From Bathynomus jamesi (taxonomy: Eukaryota; Arthropoda; Malacostraca; Isopoda; Cirolanidae): DNA of 64,000 nucleotides. The stretch covers positions 557,001 to 621,000 of the forward strand of contig JAJOZX010002354.1 of assembly GCA_023014485.1 (NCBI GenBank), in the 5' to 3' direction. This document shows positions 51,499 through 63,309 of the stretch, piece after piece. The notes under the pieces are model-generated. The model was not told the DNA's origin. It worked only from the letters and a program-made list of their open reading frames with translations, and made no database searches. A program made the position numbers and the translations under genes. Positions within the stretch are counted from its first letter, which is position 1. The number at the start of each line of letters is the position of its first letter.

Positions 51499-51500
<2 letters not shown>
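49280..51500 (-). pseudogene. CR1-like non-LTR retrotransposon RT, 5'-truncated
   Basis: The reading runs leftwards from about 51500 (NWENLNKDLKEVNWKLLLHE). RT motifs are NYRPVALTSHLIKCFERIIR, GFRAGRSCLSH, VIYTDFAKAFDKCDH (motif A), SFVPQGTVLAPSC (motif B) and CFADDTKVC (motif C, FADD intact). The end has FNVLPKEVRNLQHTDLNNFK and a C-terminal tail to 49280. Frame breaks lie near 51130, 50216 and 49575. The 3' end leads into AAAGTAAAAGTAAACAAAAG and (TA)n. The endonuclease domain is missing at the 5' side, where a long (TA)n tract stands. Truncation is typical of LINE copies. Confidence 0.85.

Positions 51501-51502
<2 letters not shown>

Positions 51503-51562
<60 letters not shown>
51503..51562. 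repeat. (TA)n microsatellite, 60 bp
   Basis: Pure tract at the 5' break of the CR1-like LINE. Confidence 0.95.
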
Positions 51563-51565
<3 letters not shown>

Positions 51566-51755
51566 GAAATAAGAGAATGATACATGTTGAACAATGTAAG
51601 CAAACGTTTAGAGCAGTTTTAATTTTCGCCATTAGTGCTAAAAAGATAAAAATAAGAAATGTAAAATAAATAATATCGCCAACAAAGTATATTCTGTGTT
51701 AATATAATTCTATTACTATACCGCATGATGTAGTTTTCAATGTCACACAGTACTA

Positions 51756-52513
51756 CAGGGTGGGCCGTAAGTTTCCATACATAGGAAAAATTAAACGTTT
51801 GTTTTTATGTTTCAGATACCCTAAGAATATGCGTTTGACGTAAGATCTTGTTTACTGATGAAGCAAATTTTTACGTCAATGGAGAGGTTAATCGGCAAAA
51901 CATACGTTATTGGAGTAATGCTAACCCTAACTGGCTGAGTCCGACGAAGATGCAAGGTGCCGGTAAAGTGATGGTGTGGGCCGGGATATGGGGTGACAGA
52001 ATTATTGGACCAATTTTTGTCAGTGGAAATCTTAATGCCGAAAGGTATCTTAACATGTTGCAAGAAGAGATTTTCCCATCCCTGCTAAACGAGGAAGGTA
52101 ACTTCCCAGTTTGCTTCCAGCAAGATGGAGCTCCACCTCATTATGGTCTTCACGTGCGTCGGTATTTGGATCAGCAGTTTCCGGATGCTTGGATTGGTCG
52201 GCGTGGTCCTGTGGAGTGGCCTCCCAGATCCCCAGATCTCACCCCCCTTGATTTCTATCTTTGGGGGCACTTGAAGGCCATGGTGTATCAGGAAAAGATA
52301 CGAGACATAAATCATCTAAAGGAACGTATCACCAACGCCATTACAAGCATAACGTCAACTGTGCTAATGCGTGTTCATCAACAGTGGGGAACACGTATTG
52401 AAATGTGTTTTCAAAACAATGGCAACCATGTAGAGCATATTATATAAATAAAAATGGTTGCCCATAACAAAATGTTTATTTTTCCTATGTATGGAAACTT
52501 ACGGCCCACCCTG
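51756..52513 (+). mobile_element. Mariner with long perfect inverted repeats, N-terminal gene part deleted
   Basis: Termini match perfectly over more than 35 bases (CAGGGTGGGCCGTAAGTTTC and onward), flanked by TA (51754-51755, 52514-52515). At 758 bp it is about half of a normal element. The perfect termini suggest recent mobility in trans. Confidence 0.9.
51848..52447 (+). pseudogene. Mariner transposase catalytic half, N-terminus deleted
   Basis: Open for 199 codons from [20 protein letters not shown] (first Asp), [20 protein letters not shown] (second Asp) and [20 protein letters not shown] (third Asp), ending GNHVEHII. The spacing between second and third Asp is about 41 residues, as in the element at 16380. 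All catalytic residues are present, but the DNA-binding domain is absent, so binding to its own ends is not expected. Confidence 0.9.
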
Positions 52514-52542
52514 TATATTGTTTCTTTATCCAATATTTATAG

Positions 52543-52662
52543 GAAGCGTCGGGAGACCACAACCAATCAAAATATGGACGTCGCTCAAAATTTACTTGAC
52601 ACGTTTGTACAGCCTCATTCAGTTTCGGGCCCAAGTCATCGATGGCCCAACATCGGGGAGAT
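52543..52662 (+). other. Candidate isolated exon, symmetrical phase 2
   Basis: Preceded by CAATATTTATAG and followed by AT|GTAAGTAAG. Read in phase 2 it is open and encodes about 40 residues including DVAQNLLDTFVQPHSVSGPS. It has the same phase and donor design as exon 2 at 33665-33778 in the Polinton. No partner exons are seen nearby, so it may be a remnant. Confidence 0.3.
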
Positions 52663-52681
52663 GTAAGTAAGCTGTACTTTG

Positions 52682-52683
<2 letters not shown>

Positions 52684-52729
<46 letters not shown>
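52684..52729. repeat. (TA)n microsatellite
   Basis: Pure TA tract. Confidence 0.95.
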
Positions 52730-52730
<1 letters not shown>

Positions 52731-52731
<1 letters not shown>

Positions 52732-53318
52732 TCGGGTGTTGTGATTAACAATCACTTGTGAGATCGAACAATGCATGTAGGATTCTAAAGGTACATTTTT
52801 ATACACATCACTCAGTACCTATGTCCGTAAATATTTGTGCATGTTTGAAGGAGAGCAATGTTAGCTCTATGCAAACTTCTTATACGTGGCTAGTTACTCA
52901 AAGAGCTGGTGCTGGCTCGACCCTAGCCGTTTAAATTCTTGTACATATTCTAGTGTTTCAATTTTCATTTTGGGGTGATACTGGAAGAATGACTAGAGTT
53001 CCCTGTACAGAGGTGTAAGTCCTTAGCTTTGCAACGTTGAAAGAACACTACGGTTCTGCAAGCGTAACTCGGCAGCTTTCAGGAGACGCATTAAGTCTTT
53101 AACAGAAGGAACTGATAGCCCCTGTATTAGAGCCCTAGACCAAAACACCCATCTTTACATCGTGTATACTACATTCAACCCATGAGTCAGTCACAAATCG
53201 TGAGTCAGCAGTATGTACATCAAACATCGATGGAGGGAATGAGGGCCAAACCTCACTCCGCAGGAGATTCAAAAACACTCATGCAACACATCAACGTTGT
53301 CTAGCCATAAAAGGTTGA

Positions 53319-53355
<37 letters not shown>

Positions 53356-55329
53356 GATTAAGTTAATTTTTAAGTGGCAGTCGAAAGATAAATTTCAAAA
53401 ATACTAGTTTAGAATGGTTTAATTCGGACTGTTTAAGTTTATTATGCTTGCCGTATAGGATTGTGTGAGACATGAAAATAAGCTAAATTGGTTTAATTGA
53501 AATAGAGAAATTGTGTCATAAAATTTTCGATAAATTCATTTCTGTTTTTTTGGATTTTTTTTTATATACTCATTAATTATATACTTGCATATTAACTATA
53601 CGTATATATTAATTATATATATAATTATATATATTTATATACTCATAAAATTTTATAGGTAGGCTGACTTGTCTATTTTTTTTCCTTTCGTTCATTTTCA
53701 AGACAATTCCGACTGATATTTTGTGAGATGGCTGTTGTGTGGTACTAAAGAAAGATTTCTTGTAGGCTTATCGTTAAATATTGTTCGAATATTGGTTATC
53801 ACTATTGTATATGTGTATTGAGTATTAAATTATAGTATCTTTTAAATTATTATAAATAGTTTCTTGAATAGTTATTTAACAAAATTTTAATTGATTCAAC
53901 ATAAATAATCATAGGATTTTCTTTAATAAGCACACATGTTATGAATTAAATTCATAATTGTTCGTTTCACGCGTAACGTTAAATTTATTAGCTATAAATC
54001 TGCAAATTATTATAAATTTTTATTTTGAAATACAGAAATTGGTGTAGTAAATTCTTTTGATATATTAATGTTTGGTTTTTTTTACTTTTTATAGAGTCAT
54101 TCATTTTTATTTTTATAGGTAGATCGATTTTTATTTATTTGTCTTCCAGTTCAATGACAATGGTTAAATTTTTATTCTGAATTTAGATTTTATTGCGATA
54201 AAGGGTGTTTTGGGGGTGACATTTTAATTTGGATATTAAAAATGAAAAAAATGTCCTTTTTTTTACGTTCGCGCGTTTGCATAGACAACATTACAAAATT
54301 ATGTCAGGATGTAATGCAGTTTCATTCGGTTAGGAATATTTTTATAGAAGTTCGCTTACAAACAAAAGCGAACACACTTATTATAAAATGATTGTGTTGT
54401 TTTTTTTGTTTTGTTTACATAGTAGGTTGCGTGTAATTTTGAGTTCATATTGTCTGTTCTTATTTAAAATAACGATGTAAATTTGTAATTTCAATTGGAA
54501 ACGATAAATTATAGGATTTGTGTAATTTGCAAACCATACCTGGTTCTGTTGAAGGAGAGAGTTGTCTCTCAGATGTAAATTGTGAATTGCGAGTTTGATT
54601 CCTATGAAATTTAGCGTTTCAAGTTGGAGTTACTGTATTAAAATAATTTTCGGTAGTAATATTTTTAAAAAATTCTATTTAATAACTGTTTTGGAAAATT
54701 GTTATTTTTTAAACTTCAGTTAGGTTTACTAATGCAGTTGAAACATTGGCTCGAGTGTTCACCCGGAAATGGTGCCAGTAACGTTTTTGTGGCGTCTTAG
54801 TGTGCCCCCCCAAAGTGTAAGAGGGGTTTGTGAGTTTCAAAGAATTGATGACATGAAGTTTCTGAGGTTCATTTTTGTCTTTTGTACTTAAATGTATCGA
54901 TGTGATTTCTGACGGTAGTTTGAACAATAATATTTCTTAAATTATAATAACGGTTACTATGTATGGGCGCTTTTATATTTATACAGTACAATTTTGGTTC
55001 GTTCGTTTCATAAATTTTTTTTATCTTCGTTGTAACTGCCATAAGTGACCTTATTGGTAGTAGGCTGTGATTAAAATTTTGTAAATTCTGTAAAAATTTT
55101 AAGTTTTTTTTCCGTGAATTTGGCCAGAGCAAATTTGTAGTTATTGTTTCGAAATGAACTGTCAAGAAAATTCGGTAGATTAAATATGAAATGATAAGCA
55201 GTACAGAAAAATGTTTCGAATAATTTTTTTTTATTATTAAATTTCGAGAGGCTCAATTTGGAGGCAACTAAGTTGGATCCAAATTCCATTTATGAGTTAG
55301 TCGACCGGAAAGGTGATCGATCACCAATG
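52731..55329. other. AT-rich DNA without a recognised gene
   Basis: Includes (TA)n at 53322-53350 and long A/T-rich stretches. Three minus-strand open stretches at 54709-55289 encode Asn/Lys-rich sequence with no recognisable domain and look like chance or decayed frames. Confidence 0.6.
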
Positions 55330-55505
55330 ATGAGAGAGAGAGAAGAGAAACCGAAATGCGCAGGGACTTGGCGCAGGACGGTTTCGGAAGAGAAGAGACA
55401 GAGAAGAGAAACCGAATGCGCAGAGATTTGGCGCAGGACAGTTTCGGAAGAGATAGAGAAGAGAAACCGAATGTGCAGGGACTTGGCACAGGACAGTTTC
55501 GATGG
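55330..55505. repeat. GA-rich tandem repeat, about three units
   Basis: Units contain GAGAAGAGAAACCGAATGCG, then GGACTTGGCGCAGGAC and AGTTTCGGAAGAG, with small differences. Overlapping Glu/Arg-rich frames on both strands are by-products of the repeat. Confidence 0.85.
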
Positions 55506-57272
55506 TCTACTGGTATTTTTCGAGCAGTAGCTGGTCACGCTGCTCGAGCTTCGCTAAATATGTGTTTTAGCACGCGGTCGGCAAGCCACGAGAACTTGAA
55601 CGGGTGTCTAAGGCTGTACTGTCCATACAGACATACAGTAGGTTTGTTGCGAAACTGCCTACGACAAAGTGATCGTTTGAGTATTGCCAGTGGAAGAGTC
55701 TTTCAGCTGGACGTAGGAAGAGCAGCGTTCACCGACAAAAGTTGAGATGAGACAGGCGAGTTTCTTCATCGACTTCTAGAATTGCAAATTCCGTCCAATT
55801 CCGGTGCGTGGTCCCGCTTTCAGTATATCTCCCCCCCCCCTGATCCTTTTAGAATTGGACGTCTCTCTTGTTTTTTTTTCGCCATTTGGAGAGAGAGCGG
55901 AACCAACCTAAAGCGCGCTGACCTGTTGCATGTTGATGCAATCCCTTGCATTCTAGCGAAGTGAGCAGGAGAGCTGCGATTGAAAATTGAAGTCCGTTGT
56001 TATCTGCTGATTATGATCTAAACAACGACCAGCAAAATTGATGTACTGATTATTATGTAATGAAATTAGAAGTGAAAGGGTGCGATTATTGCCCTAATTT
56101 GTGTTGTTTTGTGAAATAGTATGTGCGCTCTGGTCAGTATATTATGTAAACTTTTTCTTATTTTTTTTCTGTTGCCCTGATAGTAACTGTATAACTATAC
56201 AAATAATTGTTTCAAATGTAAAGCGATCTTTGATGAGGAATCGCTGGAATAGATTGTGAACTTGAAATTTGTGTAGCCACTGTAAGTAAATTTTCCGTTA
56301 TTTTTTTAGGCACGTTATAGATTAGTTACAGGTTGTAATTTGATTATTAGTGTGAAATGTTATTTTATGCAAATGTTGTGAAAATTATAAAGTTTGTTTT
56401 CGATTTTTATAATATGATACAAAATATCTGATGTGTGGAGTTTGTCATTCTAATGATTTCTTGTCTATCTATAACTTGAATTGTTAATGAAAAAAAAAAT
56501 TGCAAAATAAATAACTTTGTTGAATACATAAATAAATTTGTTAAACGATATTAAAAAGTTTTCCTAGCGAAAAACTAATTTTCAAGGGGGTGATGCGAGT
56601 ATAGTAATGTCTAATTAAGAATTTAATGTTTGTTTATAAATTAATGTTCAAATATATTAAACTTATAAAATACGAGTTGGGAGTGCAAATTAAAAGAATA
56701 TAATATATTAATGGATGTAATTACAATAAATTATGGTTCAGTACAGTAATGTCTAATTAAGAATTTTAATAATGTTTGATTAATGAAGAAGATAATAATA
56801 TTTAATATGTAACAGTAAGATAAATGACGGTTTGTTTATTAAAATTATTAAATACGAATGGGCAACACAAGGAGTCGGCCCGCGAAGGCTGGGTTTCTAA
56901 AAATACCCTCCAGTCATCCGAACAGCGCGATCTGTGTAAGGTGTAACAATGTAGTCGTAACTGTAAATTATTCTTGTGCCTCTCCGACGTAAAATATTAT
57001 ATTAAATCTCCCACTCGCGTCCCCCCATTTATTAAAAGTCATTTCGGTAATTAAATAAAGTATAAAAAGTGTAATTAGAGTGTTAATTACCCCCTCCCCC
57101 CTTGCATTAAGCAAACGGATTTCTGCTAGCTCGGCCGGTTACCATATTTATAAAGCATATATAGCGAAAAGAGTGTAAAGATAAATGATTAACTTCAGAA
57201 GTAAAATGGAATAACGAGAATAAAGTTAAAGAAATAAGTAAATATAATAATTATAATTAAATAAAGTAAACA
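55506..57272. other. No gene recognised
   Basis: AT-rich with a C-run at 55831-55840. A direct repeat of AGTAATGTCTAATTAAGAATTT occurs at about 56605 and 56745. No supported coding sequence. Confidence 0.6.
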
Positions 57273-58340
57273 CTACACTAACCTTTCCCAAAATCCTCCC
57301 CACCATGGTGCTCTCTCAACAATAAACTCCCACTGTACCCCTTGGTGTGAAAAGTAGGATTGGAATCCTTCCTCTTTTAGCAAGGACCAAACTTCTTGGA
57401 GTTCCTTTGCAGCCTTTTTGAAGGGTTTTGCATTATCCGATATAATTTTATATGGGAAGACCCTTCTGTTCACAAACCTTTTAAAGGCCAAAAGAAATAC
57501 ATCACTACTTAAGTTTCTTACCAACTCCAAATGGATTGCTCTGGTGGTAGCACATGTGAAAAGACATAACCTTTGTTAGACTCCCCTTGCTCATACACAT
57601 AGACTAGACCTGCAAAGTCTACCCCCACTATATCAAATGGGGCAGTATAGATACACCGTTCTCTTGGCAGTGGAGCCACCTTTTCATGATAAGGCTTTGC
57701 ACTCCAACGCTCGCAAACCACACATCTATGCAAAACCTTTTTTACTACTTGTCTAATTTTTGGAATTCAAAACTGTTGTCTGATCTCTATTATCACTTCT
57801 CTAACTCCAGCATGTACGTAACAACTTATAATGCGTATCCAGGATCAAAAGTTCCACAAAGTGCCCCCCAGAAGGTAGCAAAATTGGATGTCTTTTCTCC
57901 TCTGGAAGCCCAAAAAACTGTAGTTTACTTCCTACTCTCAATAAATCCGATCCAAAAACACATCCAAACCCTTGGGAGCAGAATGTGTTGCTAGAACCAG
58001 TAATGGACTGCTGGTGAGCAATTTTCTCTCTTCACCAAATTTTTCCTTCTGCACACATACATCCCAGTATTGCCTGGCTTGCTGAATCTCCTTACTGTTC
58101 AGAATTCCTTTCCTTGTTGTTTCTCCCTTAATGTTGTCTCTAAATCTATATACCCATGTTGTCACTCTTAACCTTTTCAGAATGCTAATGTCCTCAAGCC
58201 TCAATATGGGGTCCTGCTGCATAACTTGACAACTGTTCACAGTGCATTTTCTCATTTCACTCACCCATTCTTCTTGAGCTGGCATTCTCGTACAATAGGC
58301 TGATTAGAAGGCCAGTTTTCACTTCCAAGTTTTAGCCACT
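57273..58340 (-). pseudogene. BEL/Pao integrase fragment
   Basis: The zinc-binding part CVVCERWSAKPYHEKV and first Asp DIVGVDFAGLVYVYEQG lie at 57518-57733. After a frame change, FPYKIISDNAKPFKKAAKEL (second Asp) and APWWGGFWERLV (Glu) follow to 57273. An upstream linker with EEWVSEMRKCTVNSCQ lies at 57938-58285. All three catalytic positions exist, but in different frames, and the C-terminal domain is missing. Confidence 0.85.
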
Positions 58341-59260
58341 CTGGCCCATTCCACCACAAACTTGACTATGCAAGATCTTTCACTGAAATTCCTCTTGTTG
58401 GTAAATCAGCTGGGTTTTGGGTGCCTGGACAATGCTTCCATTGCTCGGGATCTGTGTGCTTGAATTTCCTCCACCCTATTGGCAACAAATGGTTTCCATT
58501 TCCTTGCCTGGCTCTTAACCAGTGCCAAACTATAGTGGAGTCTGTCCAATAATAGCTTGGAATTTCATAGAGGGCCAAAGACTTTTGCACTGTAACTGCA
58601 AGCCGACTAGCAATAACTGCACCCATCAATTCCAACCTTGGAATAGAAAGCCTTTTCAAAGGTGCTACTCTGCTCTTTGCAGCAACCAACCTGCAACTTA
58701 CTTCCCTTTGAATGTGCCTCTTATATAAATACAAGTTGCATAGGCTTCCTCACTTGCATCACAAAAGATGTGCAGCTCCAAATTGTCTGGACTATTGTTC
58801 AACTCTCCAAAGTACCATCTTGGGATTTCAATGTCTCCAAGATGTGCCAATTCTTTGAACCAATATTTCCACCTTACCACCATATGATCAGGTAACTCTT
58901 GGTCCCAACCAAGTCCAATTTCCCAGAGGCTCTGAAACCAAATTTTTTACTTTATCACAAATGGAGCCAGGAATCCAAGAGGATCAAAGACCTTTGAAGC
59001 CAAACTAAGAGCTGTACGTTTTGTCCACCTTGTCTCATTCTCAGCCAGCTCTACTAAAGATTTCCCATTGAAGGTAAACAAATCCTCTCCTTGCTGCCAA
59101 ACAATGCCTAGCACCTTTGTGTCTATTGCCCACAACTCCTTAATACCAGAATCCTCAATACTTTCTGCTGCATCAGGTACTACACAGGACTGACTCATAA
59201 ACTGTTGTAATTGAGAATGATTGGTCTGCCATTTTCTAAGCTCCATGCCAGCCTCCCTCA
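58341..59260 (-). pseudogene. BEL/Pao RNase H and connection region
   Basis: LHIFCDASEEAYATCIYIRG near 58740-58800 carries the first RNase H Asp. LSIPRLELMGAVIASRLA follows with the Glu, then YYWTDSTIVWHWLRARQGN with the TDS Asp, and NPADLPTRG near 58390. The connection region at 58947-59324 has SLASKVFDPLGFLAPF. Frameshifts separate the blocks. Confidence 0.85.
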
Positions 59261-59863
59261 TTATAGCTCTAGCCTCCATGAATATCTGTTTAGCCATTTC
59301 TGTATTATCCACGGAACACAGCAAATCATCAACATAAAATTTTTCCTTATGTGTTCAATAGTGTTAGGATAGACTTCAGAATATTTCTTAAAATGGTACT
59401 GCATAGTAGCTGCCAACAGAAATGGACTAGAGCTGAGGCCAAACAACACTGACTTCATTCTATATGCTTGAACCTTAGGTTCATTTTCCAACAAGTCTTT
59501 CGTATCCACCCACAGATACCTTACTGCATCTCTGTCCTCTGGTTTTAACTTTATCCGCAAAAAGGCTTGCTTCACATCTGCAGTCAATGCTACTCTACCA
59601 AACCTGAATCTCAGTAACAAGGAAAATAAATCTGCATTTAAATTTGGCCCAGCATCCAAACAGTCATTCAAGGACACACCACCTTTGTCCTTGGCTGAGC
59701 CATCAAAAACTACCCTCAGTTTGGTGGTAGTTTTGTCTCGCCGTACCACTGCATGGTGTGGCAGATAATGTGCCTCCTGGCTCACCAGCTCACCTTGCAC
59801 CCTTTCAGCATAGCCCTCCCTTACATAGCTTAGGATGGCCTCATTGTATTCAATTAACAACAA
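59261..59863 (-). pseudogene. BEL/Pao reverse transcriptase core
   Basis: TTKLRVVFDGSAKDKGGVSL is followed by VALTADVKQAFLRIKL (motif A) and SVLFGLSSSPFLLAA (motif B). At an A/T homopolymer near 59340 the frame shifts, so FYVDDLLCSVDNTEMAK (motif C, YVDD intact) is read in the next frame. This single shift might be a sequencing artefact. Confidence 0.88.
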
Positions 59864-60024
59864 CTCATTTTTCTTAGCCTGTACTGTACAATGAAGTCTC
59901 CAACCTCCTATTAGCTAGCTGAAGGTTTGAATGGGTTTGCAAGAATCCTTCCAAGGGAGGCCAACTTCATAGCAACCATCTCTAAACCCAATCCCTTTTT
60001 CAAATTGCTCTAAAACATCACTGT

Positions 60025-60689
60025 TCACTGTACTGCCTGTTTGTCCTTTATGCCAATGGATTCAAGTTCCCAAAAGGCTTTCAAATGCCTTTCCAAACCA
60101 TGGCTGTTCTCCTCAATCTTAACAAAAAGAGCTTTAACCTCCATTTCATTGCAATAGCTACCATGTAGCATCCAGCCTAGCTTACTTTCAATAGCTACCG
60201 GACCTCGAGATGTGCGGACAATATTACCAGTGATGAAGTCCCAATAATAGTCAGCTCCAATCAAAAGACTAATATCTTCTGTTCCTTCAAACTTATTATT
60301 GCCCAAATTAATTCCTTTAACTTGCAATTCTTGGACACATGCCATATCTAAACAAGTAGTGACTGGAGCACAAAGTTCCTCAATCTCTACAGCTTGGACC
60401 TTGATAGTGGGACTTTGTGGTAACAACCCTTAACCAGAACTTCTACCTTCTTAACTTTGGTTCGGTTTTGAACGGAACCCCCAAACCCAGAAATTCTTAA
60501 ATTTTCCCTCTTAAGTTCTTTAAACTTCAATTTTCTGGAAATTCTGGTCTTAATAAAGCTACACTGGCTACCACTATCAAACAACACTCTTACAGTAGCT
60601 TCTCCATCATTCCCAATTAATAATGCTGCAGCTGTTTGCAATAATCCCCCTTTACTTTTACTCCCTTTCATAGCAGTGGCATGTGCCAC
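60025..60689 (-). pseudogene. BEL/Pao aspartic protease (DUF1758-like)
   Basis: EATVRVLFDSGSQCSFIKTR carries an intact DSG active site, unlike the first BEL element. ISLLIGADYYWDFITGNIVR and ELESIGIKD follow after a frame change near 60410. It would process the polyprotein if frames were continuous. Confidence 0.85.
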
Positions 60690-60699
60690 TGATGTCTCT

Positions 60700-61964
60700 A
60701 CTTCTGGGTAGGCCTACTAGGAGTGTTTTCACACAATAATGGCTGCCGGCCATGGCATTTTTTGCACAAAATTTTAAACTTACAAAACCTTGCTCTGTGA
60801 CCTTTCAAAAAACATTTAAAACATGCTGTGGACTTAGTTACCCTGTCCTTTCTCTCCTCAAAGGTAAAGCCTCAGCCACCTCACATTTATATGACTTGTG
60901 GTTGCCTTCGCAAAATATGCATTCCTTGATTCCCTTTAATTTATTCTCAGAGGATGCATGTAGAGCTGACACTGTACCTGGGCTATTCCTTTTTGTAGAA
61001 ACTTTGGTGCTGTGCCTGCCTTTGTCCCCTTGTTTAACATCCCACTGTGCAAACTCAATTCCCTCTCGTCTTGCTAATTCTGTGCCTAAAAGACTTAACA
61101 TCTGCTGAAGGGGGATGTACACATGTTCTGTAGAGTGTCCCCTACTTAATTCAAGCAAAATTGAGCTAGGCAATTTAGACTCCAGTATAGTGACCAACAT
61201 TATACCATACCTTTCCATTCCTACACCCAAGTTGTCCAGGGACCTAGTTCTAACTTCAAATTCATCATATAACTGCCGTAACTCCTTGACACTATTGGGA
61301 TTATTAACAGGAGGTATAGCTAAAAGTTCGCGGAGGTGGCTTTTAATTAAGATCTCTGGCTTACCAAACCGTTTCTTTAATATATCCCAAGCCACATTAT
61401 AATTAGCCTCTGTTAATGCTAATCCTGCTATTGTCTTTGCTGCCTCCCCTTCCAAGAGGGACTGCAAATAATTAAACTTCTCCACCGCACTTAACACTTG
61501 ACTAGAATGAACTGCTGATTGAAAACTGTCTGCCCATCCTTGCCATTCCTGAATACTCCCAGAAAATGTTTTGAGTACAAGCCTCGGTAATTGAACTGCA
61601 GATCTGTTAACCTTAACTTCACAAACACCATTTGTTGAGTGTTGTGTTTCATTATTAGACCTGGTCTCTAACTGTACTGAGCTGCTAAACTCTTTTGCTC
61701 TGTGGCTACTTTAATTATATCATCAATAATCTCTTCAAAGTAAATTATGTTATTTTCTATTTCATCCTCTTCTATAAGAGCCTCAATTTTAACATTTACT
61801 TCGCTTAGAGCAACCTTTTTAGTTTCTAATATGGAAAGCTGCGCAGTCACTAAGCTTAAATCCTCTTGCTCTATGGCAGAATCTATAGTGGCAATGACCT
61901 TTGTAATTAGACCTTTGTAGGCGCTTCTCCTTTTTTTAAACTTGTTCAATTCAGCTGCACTCAT
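60700..61964 (-). pseudogene. BEL/Pao Gag
   Basis: It starts at 61964 with MSAAELNKFKKRRSAYKGLI, similar in layout to the Gag at 6285. A frame change near 61670 leads into PRLVLKTFSGSIQEWQGWAD and LSAVEKFNYLQSLLEGEAAK. Zinc knuckles are CIFCEGNHKSYKC and, after another shift near 60840, CFKCFLKGHRARFCKF and CKKCHG. Broken in at least two places. Confidence 0.87.
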
Positions 61965-62105
61965 CTTCAATGCAAACAACAATTGGGCTCAATGCCAAAT
62001 AAGCTGAATTGGCAAAAATACTTAACCAAACTGATCAAACTCAAATTTTGCTTTTTTCAAATAAACTGAATTGCTGGTTGGGGTACTGACCAACCACCAG
62101 TATGG

Positions 62106-63276
62106 AATACCTTTCCACCCAAGTAACTGGCGCACTGAAGTCTGCAACCTTCGCCTACGAATAATAAACCAAAATTAACCAAACCGGTAAAAATGTAGGC
62201 CCAAAACAACGACAGACTAGTGGCCAAGTTTCGCAATTGGGCGACCAAACTTTCTACCCTGGGACCTTAACTCAATTATGCTCAACCCGTCTAGGCCTAA
62301 CTTGGGCTACAATTTGCACAATCAGAACTTTGCCGGAAAATAGTCACTGACTCAGTCTTGGGCTAGAATCCGGTTCGAAGGACCATGTTATTTTTTATTT
62401 TATTGGGTTCAGAATCCCAGCTGAGCCGTGAACGGCCAAGCTCTGAAGGGCCAGTTCAACCTACAGCCCAAGTTAAGCTAGACTAAAAACTTACGGACTT
62501 GGAGGTCCTATTAGGTCCTACCTCAGGGTTGCTGACTCGATGTGGGCCTACCTTAGGCCTCAGTTGCATAAAATTAAGATAAAAAACAAAAGGGGCACTA
62601 TTTATGGTCTTCTTTCTAAACCTTGCAACAACAACACAACCTGCACTATTGCACGATGCAACAATCTTGTATCTAAACAACCAAACTGAATTGCAAGAGA
62701 GCTCTCTATAAGACCACGCCCTGTAAGTGCCGCATTCAACAAACGAGTAGGAAGGACGCGCAGCGCCCCAAAAAATGATGCCACAAGAGTGCCCAAACAA
62801 TGATGCCACAAAGCCCAAAAATGCTAGCTCTAAATTAAGTGAATTTTTCACTAACCTTACAATTATGAGATGGATATATATACACCTTAACTTAATATAT
62901 ACAAGCAATGCTGCATCAATCAGCTTAGTCATCATATCGCCTTGGGACAACAATGGTTCTTCCTCTTCTAGATTTTCTAACATTGTAATAGTTTGAACAT
63001 TTTTAATTTTTTTTTCTTACTTTGGCGAATTTTTCATTTGGTTTGAAAACTTGTACTGGAATTTCAACTTTCCCGATGGCACCCCCACTCGGCCAGGGAA
63101 GTACTCCGGGGGGGGGGGGGGGGGTAGATGGAAGATAGGGAGTGCTGGTGTTCCGTTTCTCCTGTCACTGTCCTCCTTAACTGATCTTTTTCCATGGCTC
63201 ATCTACCCTGTGAGCAATCCAGCATGATCTCAAACACACACACATCTCTCCCTATTCCTCGCTACATATACTGTGC
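62106..63276. other. Probable BEL 5' LTR plus spacer, no gene
   Basis: The stretch to about 62570 contains several TAGGCCTAACTT/AGGCCTAC-like words also common in the LTR of the first BEL element, so it may be the 5' LTR. A 15-16 base G run lies at 63109-63124. No coding sequence supported. Confidence 0.45.
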
Positions 63277-63309
63277 ATGCATTTTACACACTACATAATC
63301 TTTTCAAAT

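Larger units (their letters stand above)
57273..62105 (-). mobile_element. BEL/Pao retrotransposon, second family, 3'-truncated
   Basis: Minus-strand gag, protease, RT, RNase H and integrase in BEL order from 61964 down to 57273, where the integrase reading ends abruptly. A TGGTGGTTGGTCAGTAC stretch (minus strand, near 62085-62103) resembles the primer site of the element at 5257. The 5' LTR should therefore lie to its right, but its outer limit cannot be set because no second LTR is present. Confidence 0.85.

Noticed and set aside
54709..55289. A decayed gene on the minus strand
   Set aside because: Three short Asn/Lys/Thr-rich frames without any recognisable motif or consistent start; AT composition alone can produce them.
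63109..63124. Poly-G run as a G-quadruplex or regulatory site
   Set aside because: A single homopolymer run is as likely to be an assembly or sequencing artefact.
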